The translations under genes were made by a program, and so were the position numbers. A stretch of DNA of 64,000 bases from Hevea brasiliensis (taxonomy: Eukaryota > Streptophyta > Magnoliopsida > Malpighiales > Euphorbiaceae): assembly GCF_030052815.1 (NCBI RefSeq), contig NC_079498.1, positions 79,284,992-79,348,991 on the forward strand, in the 5' to 3' direction. This document shows positions 1-12,620 of the stretch, in pieces (position 1 is the first letter of the stretch; every line of letters begins with the position of its first letter). A model generated the notes under the pieces. That model saw nothing but the letters and a program-made list of their open reading frames with translations. It was not told the DNA's origin and did no database searches.

Positions 1-832
1 AAAAATAATTATTTTGGGTTAAGAACTCAAAATTAAGACACAGGGGCATTTTGGTCATTTCACAGTGTGACACGTGGCACCATGAGATGGTGACACATGG
101 GATTACACATAAGCTTGCCAAATGTTTTTTTTAATCATATAAGATGATTAAAATCAAGATTAAATATAGGTTTGACACTTGGCACAATGTGATTGGGTCA
201 CTTAAACCTAGAGCTAATCAAAGGGTGACATGTGGCAAGGGTTTAATGTGTTAACCTAGCTATTTAAGTGTGGTTATGAAAAGAAAAAAATAACCAGCAG
301 CCACTCCTCTCCTTTGTCACGCCATTTTGAGGCTCTTCATCTATTCTTCTTCATCTCTTATCAATTCAAAGAGATTAGCCATCAATCTCTTGAATTAAGA
401 ACGCTAGAAATTGTTTCTAATGTCCTGTTTACATCTCTAATCTCTTAAAAGGCAGAACTTGAATTTCTAATTAATAGAAAAAGCTTTAGAAGCTGTTCAA
501 GGGTTGCCATAGGTGTTCTTGGTGTGGACAAGCTAGAGGGACAACATCTGGTGTCCTGAAGACGAATCTCAAAGGCGCAGACACGCTGCAGTGCATCAAG
601 AGGTTAGTGTAATCATTCTTGATTTAATCTAGGGTTCTAAAATTAATCTGATTAATTTTAAAATCTTAAATGGCAAATACAGATCCAAAAACATATTAAA
701 AGAGTTTTAATATGTTGTTTATCATTGAAATCAAATAGATAAAAATAAATCTTGCATGATGCATGTGACCCTAGGTGAAAATTTTTGAATTCAATGGTAT
801 AAACTTGTGTTTTTCACGCTTCCGTTCCTTCA
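1..832 (+). repeat. 3' end of a copia LTR (element L), truncated by the window edge
   Basis: The sequence matches the last ~830 bases of the copia LTRs at 5189-7302 and 52134-54237 (the latter on the other strand). It ends in the family terminus CTTCCGTTCCTTCA at 832. Position 833 then jumps into the middle of another LTR of the same family, so L is a plus-strand copy inserted inside the 5' LTR of element C. Its wording (GTTCCTTCA end, CAGCAGCCACTCC near the transcribed part) is closer to B and E than to A and C, suggesting a subfamily. The rest of L lies left of the window. Confidence 0.85.
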
Positions 833-837
833 GAGAT
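833..837. repeat. Right target-site duplication of element L (gagat)
   Basis: The five bases after the L terminus are gagat, which is where the interrupted LTR of C resumes. The same bases stand at 5639-5643 in the uninterrupted LTR of A. The left copy is outside the window, so this is inferred from one side. Confidence 0.6.
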
Positions 838-1917
838 AGCATAGTTATCTTGTATATACGTGGTTTGAGTTTGATACTGCTTTCATACTTGTACTGTGTA
901 TGGGTATATGGGTATGTGTTGGCTCCTACTAGTTATATATAGAGGCAGGTGTTGATCAAGATAGAATCTGTTACCCTAAGTAAATAGGGATAAAATCCTA
1001 TGTTCATTTAATTGTTCTTGATGTTTCAAGTTCCTAGCCAGGATAGATAGATTTAATAAGAAAGGAGTTTCTGATGAGAAAATCTTTTTAATCAAGAACT
1101 GGAATTAAAAGAGAACATAATATTTATAGCAAATGGCGTTTGACATAAACCATGACTCCAGCTCGAATTAGGATTTTGTAACAGAGAGATTCTAGTGCAT
1201 GGTAACATATGATTAACAGTTCATTTAAGGTATTCCTTGATATTGATTTGGTGGCCATGGCACGCTATGCTAGGTGTCAACCATGGTCTATGAGATGCCT
1301 AAAATGATTTAGAGAAATCATTTATGATAAGAAAGAGTTCTGATGATATTAAGAGTTGATATCATGTCTCATTGCCAATTAGTGATGAGCCTAGTGAGTC
1401 ACACACATACACAAGTAATCACCAAATTAAATATGATTTAATTAATTAATTAAAGAGTTTAATTGATTAATTAAATAGGTTTGGTTTGCAATTAGATTAC
1501 AAAGTCCCTAGCATGGCTTGAAACCAAATCTAGGTTATTGGATGTATAGTATAAGTTAAATTTATATTTAAAGTGTTTAAATATGAATTTAATTATGAGA
1601 AATTTATTAATAGAGATTAATTAATTAATTTATATTTGATATAAATTGATTAGAAGAAGAGAAATAATTATTTTGGGTTGAGAACTCAAAATTAAGACAC
1701 AAGGGTGTTTTGGTCATTTCATAGGGTGACATGTGGCACCATGAGATGGTGACACATGGCACTACACACAAGCTGGCCATATGTCTTTTAATCATATAAG
1801 ATGATCAAAGTCAAGATTAAATATAGGTTTGACACTTGGCACAATGTGATTGGGTCAATTAAACCTAGAGCTAATCAGAAGGTGACATGTGGCAAGGGTT
1901 TTAAGTGGTGACCTTGC

Positions 1918-1925
1918 TATATAAG
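1918..1925 (+). promoter_or_regulatory. Candidate LTR TATA box (element C)
   Basis: TATATAAG lies ~570 bases before the LTR end. The matching site is retained as ATATAAG in A (6730) and as TATATAAG on the minus strand in both LTRs of E. A reversed CCAAT-type ATTGGG lies ~70 bases upstream. Its use as a Pol II start is inferred. Confidence 0.5.
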
Positions 1926-2494
1926 AGAAAGGATGAAATAACAAAATATAATCTGCTCATTCATCCAAAGGTGCCGCCACCCTTGCCTTGCTCTCCCTCT
2001 CATCTTCTTCATCTCTCATCAATTCAAAGAGAATAGCCAACAATCTCTTGAATTAAAAATACTAGAAATCGTTTCTAGTGTCCTGTTTACATCTGTAATC
2101 TCTCAAAAGGCAAAACTTGATTTCCTAATTGATTGAAAAATCTTTAGAAGCTGTTCAAGGGGCTGCCATTGGTGATCTTGGTGTGGACAAGCTAGAGGGA
2201 CAATATCTGGTATCCTAGGCGCATCCCAAAGTTGCCAAACACATTGCAGTGCATCAAAAAGGTTAGTGCACTTGTTCTTGATCTAATCTAGGGTTCTAAT
2301 GAATTAATCTATTAATTCTAAAATCTTAAATGGCAAATGTAGATCCAAAATATATTACAAGAGTTTTAATATGCTGTTTATCATTGAAATCAAATAGATA
2401 AAAATGAATTTTGCATGATGCATGTGACCCTAGATGAAAAATTTTTGAATTCAATGATCTAAACTTATGTTTTTCATGCTTCCACTCCTTCAAT

Positions 2495-2508
2495 TGGTCT
2501 CAGAGCCA
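2495..2508 (+). other. Primer-binding site of element C
   Basis: TGGTCTCAGAGCCA starts two bases after the LTR end. It differs by one base from TGGTATCAGAGCCA, the complement of plant initiator Met-tRNA 3' end used by many plant LTR elements. Confidence 0.85.
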
Positions 2509-4062
2509 CTATATTTGCCATTTAGATTGTTGATTATATGATTTAATTTTTTGATTTGATCATGAGATGATTAAATCATTGCTGGTTGCAATGAAAAAGG
2601 TGGCGGTTTGATGAAGGCACCATTGGTGCGCATGGTTTGTGCACTCCTTATGGTGTGCATGCTTTTGGGCAATGTTTGTGCAATTGTTTTATAATCTAAT
2701 GCTCATAATTATGTCCAATTAAATTGTTTAATTAGAGTTTTAATCATACAATTAAATTTTGATTCAAATATGAAATTTTTAAATTTGTTTGAATGTGATT
2801 CAAATTTAAATTTTTAAATTTGTTTGAATATTATTCAAATCTGAATTTTTAAATTTGTTTGAATTATATTCAAATCTGGATTTTTAAGTTGAATATGAGA
2901 TATTCAATTTAATTTAAGTATGTATGTTTTATTTAATTGTTAAATAGTGATATGCATGATGGATGATCATGGACTATAAAAGACCAATGTGATTGGATTT
3001 ATTTATTTTATGTTTCTTTGGGTTGTAAATTAATTAATTTATTTTAATTTATTTTGGGCATGTATTATAAAGGTTGTAATACTTTTTTTATTGTAATTTT
3101 ATTTATTTAGTTCTTGTAAATTCACCTTGGTATGCCAAGGATTACTATATAATTGGATTGCAAGAAGATCAAGGAGGTCAAGAGCATTGGTAGGACCAGT
3201 GGGAGGAATTCAAGATCAAGTGTTGATTATGTACTCCTTTAGCAACTCTTATAATATGAATGAATGAAATGCACTTAGAAATGCCCTGATTCAATTCTTG
3301 GTGGCTCAGAATTGAATCCCTTAGAAAGTCCATGATCATACCATATTTATTATTATCCATGAATGCATGAGATGTATGGGAATGTATGCAAGTATATGAT
3401 ATATGCATGCTAATTGGATAATGTGCAAAGTGAGACCTTAATAGTAATTAGGACGACTACAAAATCTTCCAAATAAATGATTAAGTTAGAAATGATATAA
3501 TTAAAGTAATTATAACATGGGCCCTCCATTGGGGCAATTATTTTAAGAAATTTTAAATAGTTGCATATGATGCAATTATTTTAAGAGATTTTCTTAAGAA
3601 TAATTGTTAAGCATAAGATGTTGTAAATATGTAAATGGTTTGGTGGCCAATAATGGATGTGCCTGAGGACATTAAAATTATTTGCATGTTTACTGGCTCA
3701 ATGGAATCAACTTAACTAATGCAAGATAAGTCAACAATGGATGTGCTTGAGATTTTGAGCATTAGGGGCTAGGTAAAGGATTGAACCTCACATGAGATGT
3801 GATGGGCAAGGAGTTGCTCACTTATAGTTTATTGTTATTCCAATAATAGATGTGCCTGAGGATGATCAATAGGATTATATGAATTCAATCACCCATTAGA
3901 AATCCATCCAACTAGGATTTTCATTTTCTACTTTGGAAGTGTAGGATTCGCTAATTTAGTGGGAGGACCAATTTGATTAAAAGACCATAATCATTTTGGT
4001 TAATTATATGATATATTTACTAATTAATCTTGTTATTTTCTGCAGTTAATTTTTTTATAATA
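2509..4062 (+). other. Untranslated leader of element C
   Basis: This AT-rich stretch between PBS and gag shows no sense-strand protein similarity. It carries a ~35-base tandem array (2761-2905) and three spaced copies of a motif near AATAATGGATGTGCCTGAGG at about 3650, 3735 and 3840. The same layout recurs in A, B and E. Confidence 0.75.
2761..2905 (+). repeat. Leader tandem array, about 4 units (element C)
   Basis: About four degenerate ~35-base units of the form GATTCAAATcTGAATTTTT...TTGTTTGAATgt. Each unit contains an inverted ATTCAAAT / TTTGAAT pair, so it can fold back on itself. Function is unknown. Confidence 0.8.
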
Positions 4063-5188
4063 ATGAGCACATAACAACCACCATCATCCAATATCCTTGC
4101 AAGCATACTTGATCGCAATAGGTTGACAGGACCTAATCCGTTTGATTGGCTAAGAAATTTGAAACTTGTCCTGAACCTTGAACATATAGGATATGTTCTA
4201 AACTCAAATGTTTCGGGTCCCTTACCTCCAGAGGCCACTCAAGAGGAACATGAAACTTTGGACAAGTGGAAGGAGCATGATATGAGAGCCAAGTGTTACA
4301 TGTTTGCTTCTATGAGTAATGAGTTACAAAAGCAGCATGAGAACATGCAGAGTGCGAGTGAGATCCTCCTTCACCTATAAGAGTTGTATGGTGAGTACAG
4401 CAGGAATGCTAGGTATGAGATATCTAGGTAGCTATTCCGCATGAGGATGTCCGAGGGACAGAATGTTGGGAATCATATCCACAAGATGATTCGACTGATT
4501 AAGCAGTTGGAACATCTTGAATTTAACATGGATTTCCGACTTTAACATGTATTTGATCCTTCAGTCCCTTCCTGAGTCATTTGGGAATTTTGTGACCAAT
4601 TTCCATATGACTAAATAGGAATGTACCTTGGCTGGTTTACTCAACATGCTGGTTATTGCCCAAAAGAATATGTTGGGCAATAAAGGAAAAGAGGTAGCTT
4701 TGATTGCATATTCTTCTGCTGGAAAATCCAATAAGAAGAAGGGTAATAAGAAAAAGAAACCTCAGATTCCTAGTCCTTCCAAGAAAATAGCTAAACAGAA
4801 AGGGAAGACTAAAGCTGATGGAGGTAAAGGAAAGTATTTCCATTACCAGCAGGATAGGCACTGGAAAAGGAACTGCCCAGGGTATCTTGCTTCTCTGAAG
4901 GACAAGAAGAATACACCTTCGGAAGGTATGTCCATATCTTGTTATTTAGATTCTGATGATACTCATAGTTCATCTATAGCTTGGGTATTAGATACTAGTG
5001 CCAGTTCTCACATTTCTTATGATATGCAGGAACTAGCAAATAGTAGCAGCTTGCGTTCTCGAGGTGTTAGACTCTGGATTGGCGATGGCTCAACTGTTGA
5101 AGCTTTAGCCATAGGATCTAAATCTTTTTACATGTCTGGGCATGTTTTGTGTTTGGATAATATTTTATATGTACCTGATGCTTTTAAG
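4063..5188 (+). pseudogene. Copia gag and protease start (element C), degenerate
   Basis: Gag is the capsid/nucleocapsid protein that packages element RNA in cytoplasmic particles; PR would process the polyprotein. The start ATG at 4063 aligns with A (8894), B (18762) and E (46208). Broken features: TAA at codon 4 (4072), TAA at 4378, TAG near 4429 and 4615, and a +1 shift near 4545. From 4628 the frame is open, with a lysine-rich stretch, then a damaged CCHC knuckle in which the first two cysteines read as Tyr, then a protease motif at 4991 reading Asp-Thr-Ser-Ala-Ser-Ser-His. The family usually has Gly where this has Ser. The insertion of A cuts the gene at 5188. This is the only copia copy here that retains the protease motif. 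Confidence 0.85.
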
Positions 5189-7302
5189 TGTTAGTAGCAT
5201 GCCCTAGAGCATATCATTTAGTATGTATCTTGTACATATTTTATTAATAATAGGCATTTTCACTTTTCTGTTTACATAATATATTTATGTGTAATAGAAA
5301 AGGTCCATTGATATTTTGTTAGAAATTCTATTCTTAAGTTGTTAAGAATATGAGTGACAGTATTTCTAGCACAAAGTGTCATAAATAGGTTCACAATCGA
5401 GGATACTTTATAATAAGGACATGACTTATCCAGAAAGATTGTAATTATGTTTGTTCCCAAGTTATTTATATGAGATGTAAATAAGATGGAATGGTGAGTC
5501 TCATGCCATATAACAAATATGATAGGCACTTATACATGATAAGTAGGTCGAACCAGTGACATTTATGATAAGCACATAGATTTTACTCTTGTCAATTTAT
5601 TGTCATAAATCATATCAGTGCATATAATCTTTAGACCTGAGATAGCACAGTTATCTTATATATAGGTGGTTTGAGTTTGATACTGCTTTCATACTTGTAC
5701 TGCGTATGGGTATATGGGCATGTGTTGGCTCCTACTAGTTATATATGGAGGTAGGTGTTGATCAAGATGGAATATGTTCCTCTAAGTAAATAGGGTTAAA
5801 ATCCTATGTTCATTTAATTGTTCTTGATGTTTCAAGTTCCTGGCCAAGACAGATAGATTTAATCAGAAAAGAGTTTCTGATGAGAAAATCTTTTTAATCA
5901 AGAACTGGAATTAAAAGAGAACATAATATTCATAGCAAATGGGGTTTGACATAAATCATGACTCCAGCTCGAATTGGGATTTTGTAACAGAGAGATTCTA
6001 GTGCATGGTAACATATGATTATAAGTTCATTTAAGGTAAACCTTATTACTAATTAGGTGGCTATGGCATGCTATGCTAGGTATTAACCATGGTCTATGAG
6101 GTGCATAAAATGATTTAGAGAAATCATTTATGGTAAGAAAGAGTTCTGATGATATTAAGAGTTGATATCATGTCTCATTGCCAATTAGTGATGAGCCTAG
6201 TAAGTCACAAACATACACAAGTAATCACCAAATTAAATATGATTTAATTAATTAATTAAAGTGTTTAATTGATTAATTAAATAGGTTTGGTTTGCAATTA
6301 GATTGCAAAGTCCCTAGCATGGCTTGAAACCAAATCTAGGTTATTGGATGTATAGTATAAGTTAAATTTATATTTAAAGTGTTTAAATATGAATTTAATT
6401 AATGAGAAATTAATTAATAGAGATTAATTAATTAATTAATTTATATTTGATATAAATTGATTAGAAGAAGAGAAATAATTATTTTGGGTTGAGAACTCAA
6501 AATTAAGACACAGGCGTATTTTGGTCATTTCACAAGGTGACATGTGGCACCATGAGATGGTGACACATGGCACTACACATAAGCTTGCCATATGTCTTTT
6601 AATCATGTAAGATGATCAAAGTCAAGATTAAATATAGGTTTAACACTTGACACAATGTGATTAGGTCAATTAAACCTAGAGCCAATCAGAAGGTGACATG
6701 TGGCAAGGGTTTTAAGTGGTGACCTAGCCATATAAGTGTTGTTATGAAAAGAAAAAATAACAAGCTGCCATTCATCTCTTTGTGCCGCCACCCTTGGCTG
6801 CTCTCCCTTCTCTTCTTCTTCATCTCTCATCAATTCAAAGAGATTAGCTAACAATCTCTTGAATTAAAAATACTATAAATTATTTCTAGTGTCCTGTTTA
6901 CATCTGTAATCTCTCAAAAAGTAAAACTTGATTTTCTAATTCATAGAAAAAGCTTTCGAAGCTGTTCAAGGGCTGCCATAGGTGATCTTGGTGTGGACAA
7001 GCTAGAGGGACAACATCTGGTGTCCTAAGCGCATCCCAAAGGTGCCAAATACACTGCAGTGCATCAAAAAGGTTAGTGCACTTGTTCTTGATCTAATCCA
7101 GGGTTCTAATGAATTAATCTGTTAATTCTAAAATCTTAAATGGCAAATATAGATCCAAAAACATATTAAAAGAGTTTTAATATGTTGTTTATCATTGAAA
7201 TCAAATAGTAAAAATAAATCTTGCATGATGCATATGACCCTAGATGAAAAAGTTTGAATTTCAATAATCTAAACTTATGTTTTTCATGCTTCCGCTCCTT
7301 CA
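5189..7302 (+). repeat. 5' LTR of element A (2,114 bp)
   Basis: It begins TGTTAGTAGCATGCCCTAG and ends CTTCCGCTCCTTCA, the family termini. It is uninterrupted and serves as the reference LTR for the window. An 85-codon reading frame lies antisense at 5272-5529 (see findings). Confidence 0.93.
6729..6736 (+). promoter_or_regulatory. Candidate LTR TATA box (element A)
   Basis: CATATAAG aligns with the TATATAAG of element C and E. It would put roughly 1.5 kb of U3 upstream and ~0.55 kb of R-U5 downstream. Inferred from position and sequence only. Confidence 0.45.
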
Positions 7303-7304
7303 AT

Positions 7305-7318
7305 TGGTATCAGAGTCA
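7305..7318 (+). other. Primer-binding site of element A
   Basis: TGGTATCAGAGTCA starts two bases past the LTR, with one mismatch to the initiator Met-tRNA complement. Confidence 0.9.
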
Positions 7319-8893
7319 CTATATTTGCCATTTAGATTGTTGATTATATGATTTAATTGTGTGATTTGATCATAAGATGATTAAATCATTGCTGGTTGCA
7401 ATGACAAAGGTGACGGCTTGATGAAGTACACCACCATGCGCATGGTTTGATTCATTCAACCATGCGCATGGCTGTTTGGGTTTATTTGTGGGCTTTGTTT
7501 CAAGGCCCATAATGAGGCCCATGACTAATTAAAGTGTTTAATTAGGAGTTTTAACCATACAATTAAATTTTGATTCAAATCAGAATTTTAAAAGTTGTTT
7601 GAATGTGATTTAAATCTGAATTTTTTAAAATTGTTTGAATGTGATTCAAATTTGAATTTTAAAAGTTGTTTGAATGTGATTCAAATCTGAATTTTTAAAT
7701 TTGTTTGAATCATATTCAAATCTGGATTTTTAAGTTGAATATGAAATATTCAATTTAATTTAAGTATGTATGTTTTATTCAATTGTTAAATAGTGATATG
7801 CATGATGGATGATCATGGACTATAAAAGACCAATATGATTGGATTTAATTTTTTTTTTTATGTTTCTTTGGGTTGTAAATAAATTAATTTATTTTAATTT
7901 ATTTTTAGGCATGTATTATTAAGGTTGTAATAATTTTGGGTTGTAATTTCATTTATTTAGTTCTTGTAAATTCGCCTTGATATGCCAAGGATTACTATGT
8001 AATTGGATTGCAAGAAGATCAAGAAGGTCAAGAGCATTGGTGAGACCAGTGGGAGGAATTCAAGATCAAGTGTTGATTATGTACTCATTCAGCAACTCTT
8101 GTAAAATGAATGAATGAAATGCACCTAGGAATGCCCTAATTCAATTCTTAGTGGCTCAGAATTGAATCCCTTAGAAAGTCCATGATCATACCATATTTAC
8201 TGTTTATCCATGAATGCATCAGATGTATGGGAATGTATGCAAGTATATGATATATGCATGCTAAATGGATAATGTGCAAAGTGAGACCATAATAGTAATT
8301 AGGACGACCACAAAATCTTCCAAATAAATTATTAAAGTAATTATAAGATGGGCCCTCCATTGAGGCAATTATTTTATGAAATTTTAAATACTTGCATAAG
8401 ATGAAATTAATTTAAGAGATTTTCTTAAGAATAATTGTTAAGCATGAGATGTTGTAAATATGTAAATGGTTTGGTGGCCAATAATGGATGTGCCTGACGA
8501 CATTAAAATTATTTGCATGTTTACTGGCTCAATGGGATCAACTTAACTAATGCAAGATAAGTTAATAATGGATGTGCCTGAGATTTTGAGCATTAGGGGC
8601 TAGGTAAAGGATTGAACCTCACATGAGATGTGATGGGCAAGGAGTTGCTCACTTATAGTTTATTGTGATTCCAATAATGGATGTGCTTGAGGATGATCAA
8701 TAGGATTATAAGAGTTCAATCACCCACTAGAAATCCATCCAACTAGGATTTTTGTTTTCTACTTTGGAAGTGTAGGATTCGGTAAGTTAGTGGGAGGACC
8801 AATTTGATTAAAAGACCATAATCATTTTGGTTAATTACATGATACATTTACTAATTAATCTGGTTATTTTCTGCAGTTAATTTTCTGATAATA
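7319..8893 (+). other. Untranslated leader of element A
   Basis: About 1.57 kb between PBS and gag, homologous to the leader of C. It contains a ~35-base tandem array at 7572-7750 and three spaced copies of the GGATGTGCCTGA motif (about 8480, 8567, 8671). No protein-coding content is recognised on the sense strand. Confidence 0.75.
7572..7750 (+). repeat. Leader tandem array, about 5 units (element A)
   Basis: Five degenerate ~35-base units, each with GATTCAAAT...TTTGAAT ends. The copy number differs from C (about 4), B (about 9-10) and E (about 8-9). Confidence 0.8.
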
Positions 8894-9718
8894 ATGAGCA
8901 CAGAACAACCACCACCATCCAATATCCTTGCAAGCATACTTGATCGCAATAGGTTGACAGGACCTAATTTGTCTGATTGGCTAAGAAATTTAAAACTTGT
9001 CCTGAACCTTGAACATATAGGATATGTTCTAGACTCAAATGTTCTTGGTCCCTTACCTCCAAAGGCCACACAACAGGAACATTAAACTTTGGACAAGTGG
9101 AAGGAGCATGATATGAGAGCCAAGTGTTACATGCTTGCTTCTATGAGTAATGAGTTACAGAAACAGCTTGAGAACATGCAGAGTGCGAGTGAGATCCTCC
9201 TTCACCTACAAGAGTTGTATGGTGAGCACAGCAGGAATGCTAGGTATGAGATATCTAGGCAGCTATTCCGCATAAGGATGCCTAAGGGACAGAATGTTGG
9301 AGATCATGTCCATAAGATGATTCGGCTGATTGAGCAGCTGGAACATCTTGACTTTAACATGGATTTCCAACTGCAGATGAATTTGATCCTTCAGTCCCTT
9401 CCTGAGTCATTTGGGAATTTTGTGACAAATTTTCATATGACTAAACAGGAATGCACCTTGGTTGGTTTACTCAACATACTGGTTATTGCCAAAAGAATAT
9501 GCCGGGCAATAAAGGAAAAGAGGTAGCTTTGATTGCATCTTGTTCTGCTAAAAAGTCCAACAAGAAGAAGGGCAATAAGAAAAAGAAACCTCAGATTGCA
9601 GGTCCTTCCAAGAAAATAGCTAAACAGAAAGGGAAGACTAAAGCTGATGGAGGCAAAAGGAAAGTGTTTCCACTGCCATAATGATGGGCACAGGAATAGG
9701 AACTGCCCAGAGTATAGC
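8894..9718 (+). pseudogene. Copia gag (element A), degenerate
   Basis: The start ATG at 8894 is followed by Ser-Thr-Glu-Gln-Pro-Pro-Pro. The frame is open to a TAA at 9083 (GAA to TAA by comparison with other copies), then open in the same frame from 9089. A one-base deletion near 9489 moves the frame; a second indel near 9655 moves it again at the lysine-rich stretch before the CCHC knuckle. The knuckle His and last Cys are still visible around 9675-9705. Downstream of 9718 the protease region is missing: the sequence jumps from the end of the knuckle to the start of the pre-integrase part. The gene makes no full-length Gag. Confidence 0.88.
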
Positions 9719-9739
9719 CAATAATAGAAGCATGCAGTA

Positions 9740-10942
9740 ATGAGATGTTAGATTTTGGATTAGCAATGGCTCAACTATTGAAGCCTTAGCCATAGGATCT
9801 AAATCTTTTTACATGTTTGGACATGTTATGTGTTTGGATAATATTTTATATTTACCAGATGCTTTTAAGAACATCATTTCTATATCTAGTTTGACTAGAA
9901 ATGGCTATGAATTTCAGTTCACAGATGATGTTTACAATATTTATTTTGGAAATAAATATGTTGGTTTGGGTTATATGAATGATGGTCTTTATTATTTGGA
10001 TAATAATGACAAACACAAAATGAATGCAAGTGATCTAAATGAATGCAATGCCATGGTGAAAATCAACTCAAGTTCAAAATATATTTGGCACTTAAGGTTA
10101 TGTCATGTTGCAGAAAATAAGATTGCAAAACTAGAGAAAATGAGGATTTTATTCTCATTGGGCTATGAGCCTACTCCAACTTGTGAATCCTGCCTTCAGG
10201 GCAAAATGATTAGATCACCCTTTGTAGGACAAGGGCTAAGAGCTAAAAATATTTTGGAGCTAATACATAATGATGTATGTGGTCCATTTAAGGAAATGGT
10301 TAGAGGAGGTTTTCATTACTTTATTACCTTTACTGATGATAAATCAAGGTTTGGGTATTTGTATTTGATGAAATACAAACATGAATTCTTTGAAAAGTTC
10401 AAAGAATTTAAATCTGAAGCAGAAAATCAAACAGGAAAAAGTATTAAAGCTCTTCGATCAGATCGTGGAGGTGAATACTTGAGGACTGAATTTGATGAAT
10501 ACCTAAGAGAGCACAACATTGTTTCCCAGCTGACTCCTCTAGGAACACCACAGTTGAATGGTGTATTTGAAAGGAGAAATCGTACCCTATTGGATATGGT
10601 ATGTAGTATGATGAGCTATACTGATATGCCAATCTCCTTTTGGGGATTTGCATTAGAATAAGCTTTGTATATTCTGAATAAGATTCCATCAAAATCAGTA
10701 TCTTCCACACCTTATGAGATATGGCATAAAAGAAAACCAAGTCTTAAGCATATTAAGATTTGGGGTTGTCCAGCTTATATCAAAAAGCTGAACACTAATA
10801 AATTGGAAACCAGATTAGAAAAGGGTCAATTTGTTGGATATCCAAAAGATAGTTTTGGATATTATTACATCACAAAAGGTTGTGGTAAGTAGAGATGCCA
10901 CATTTCTTGAATAATAGTTTGTTCAAGAAGGAGGCAAATAGA
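9740..10942 (+). pseudogene. Copia pre-integrase and integrase (element A), degenerate
   Basis: Integrase inserts the element cDNA into the host chromosome. The longest open part is 9813-10658. It shows an HHCC zinc finger (WHLRLCH, then CESCLQG) and all three DD35E residues: Asp in IHNDVCGPF, Asp in LRSDRGGEY and Glu in VFERRNRTLL, with 35 residues between the last two. A TAA at 10659 (a Ser codon in other copies) stops it; the same frame resumes to about 10890. A short deletion near 10865 and the loss of bases near 10930 break the linker to RT. The catalytic core itself is unbroken, but it is not joined to a full polyprotein. Confidence 0.88.
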
Positions 10943-11069
10943 ATTAGAATTGGAGAATTCTGACTAAGCAACAGATCAGATGGATATAGATCCATCTAGT
11001 TAACCTATACCTATTGATGAAACATCTACAGCTGTTCCTCGTAGAACAACCAAGGTATCTCATCCACCA

Positions 11070-12163
11070 ATGACATATGGTTTCCTTCATGAAGAAGAAC
11101 AAGAGTTGTCTACTCATGAAGAAGTTGATCATGGAGATGATCCACTTACCTATGAAGAAGCTATATCAGATATAGACTCTTCAAAATGGATTGATGCTAT
11201 GAAATCTGAGACTGATTCCATGTATAAGAATCAAGTTTGGGATCTTGTTGACCCACCTGAAGGTATTGTACCTATATGGAACAAATGGGTTTTCAAGAAG
11301 AAAATTGGTTCTGATGGAAAGGTAGAGACCTACAAGGCAAGGCTAGTAGTGAAAGGGTTTTGGCAAAGGCAAGGAATCGACTATGAGGAGACTTTTTCAC
11401 CTGTTGCCATGCTTAAATCAATTAGGATTCTATTAGCAATAGCTGCATACTATGATTATGAGATTTGGCAGATGGATGTCAAAATAGCTTTTCTCAATGG
11501 ATACATTGAAGAAAACATTTTCATGGAACAACCTAGGGGTTTTTGAATCCCAAGATGGTTCCAAAGTATGCAAGCTAAAGCGATCCATTTATGGGTTGAA
11601 AAAAGCTTCGAGGAGTTGGAACATCCATTTTTTATGAAGCTATTAAGTCATTTAGTTTTATCAAAAATAAGGATGAGCCATGTGTATATAAGAAGAATAG
11701 TGACAATGCTATCACTTTCCTTGTCTTATATATGGATGATATTCTGTTGATGGGTAATGACACAGGTATGTTGACAACTATAAAGGTATGATTGTCAAAT
11801 ACATTCTCCATAAAAGACTTAGGGAAGGCAACCTATATTCTTGGGATTCACATATATAGAGATAGAGCGAAAAAAATAATTGGTTTATCCCAAAGTCTAT
11901 ACTTGGAAAAGGTATTAAAGAGGTTTAACAAGCTTGATTCTAAGAGAGGATTGTTACCAGTGAGACATGATATCCACCTTTCTAAAGAGATGTCTCCAAA
12001 GACACCTGAAGGAAGAGATAAAATGGCCAGGATTCTATATGCTTCGGCTATTGGAAGTTTGATGTATGTAATGCTGTGTACTAGGCCGAATATCGCATAT
12101 GCTATTAGTTTGACTAGTAGGTATCAATCCAATCCAGGTTTGGAATATTGGATAAGTACTTGA
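11070..12163 (+). pseudogene. Copia reverse transcriptase (element A), degenerate
   Basis: RT copies element RNA into DNA inside the particle. The first open part (11070-11543) contains the RT amino-terminal block (NKWVFKKK, then KARLVVKGF and the MDVKIAFLNG segment). One extra T near 11540 shifts the frame. The catalytic box is present in another frame as LYMDDILL at about 11726-11746; other copies read YVDD. A TGA at 11788 and another shift follow, then 11792-12163 encodes the thumb/connection part. Three or more disruptions make it non-functional. The motif pattern fits plant Ty1/copia of the Angela/Tork/TAR group. Confidence 0.88.
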
Positions 12164-12608
12164 GAAGAACTAAGGATTTATTCTTGATATATGGAGGTGG
12201 TGACTTGCAATTGGATAGTTATACTGATTCTGATTTCCAATCAGATATTGATGATAGAAAGTCTACCTCTGGATATGTGTTCATTTGTAATGGAGGTACA
12301 GTCAGTTGAAAGAGTTCCAAACAGAGTACGGTTGCAGATTCCACTACAGAGGCCGAGTACATTACTGCATCAGATGCTGCAGAAGAGGCTGTTTGGATAT
12401 TAGGAACCCCAGTCTCACCAGAAATCCAAACACATAGAAAGGCGCTACCACATTATCAGAGAGATAGTTGGGCCAGGCGATGTAGCCATGCAGAAAATAG
12501 CATCAGCTGAAAATCCAGCTGATCCATTCACTAAGCCTTTGTCACAAGCACAGTTAGACCGACATCTTGAGAAGATGGGTCTAAGGTATTGTAATGATGG
12601 CTCTAGTG
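12164..12608 (+). pseudogene. Copia RNase H and pol C-terminus (element A), degenerate
   Basis: RNase H degrades RNA in the RNA:DNA hybrid. The conserved TEAEY block is encoded around 12345-12362, and the pol end (ENPADPFTKP) around 12510-12540. Relative to E, about 100 bases are missing near 12400, removing the segment with the CDNNGA motif. A one-base deletion near 12597 destroys the usual stop, so the frame runs into the LTR. Confidence 0.85.
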
Positions 12609-12620
12609 CTAGTGGGAGAT
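12609..12620 (+). other. Polypurine tract of element A
   Basis: CTAGTGGGAGAT stands immediately before the 3' LTR start TGTTAGTAG. The reverse complement is found at the same place in B and E. It would prime plus-strand DNA synthesis. Confidence 0.85.

Larger units (their letters stand above)
833..2492 (+). repeat. 5' LTR of element C (partial)
   Basis: It aligns with 5639-7302 of the intact A 5' LTR and ends in CTTCCACTCCTTCA directly before the primer-binding site. It contains AT-rich TTAATTAATTAA runs near 1437-1470 and a TATA-like box at 1918. Only the LTR part downstream of the L insertion is present. Confidence 0.85.
833..5188 (+). mobile_element. Copia element C, 5' half (LTR, leader, gag, PR start)
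   Basis: This plus-strand Ty1/copia element is truncated at both sides. In order it holds a 5' LTR lacking its first ~450 bases (L is inserted there), a PBS, a ~1.5-kb untranslated leader, a decayed gag, and the start of the protease. It stops at 5188, where the 5' LTR of A begins. The remaining pol gene and the 3' LTR of C are not found on the far side of A, so a deletion or rearrangement followed. Confidence 0.8.
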
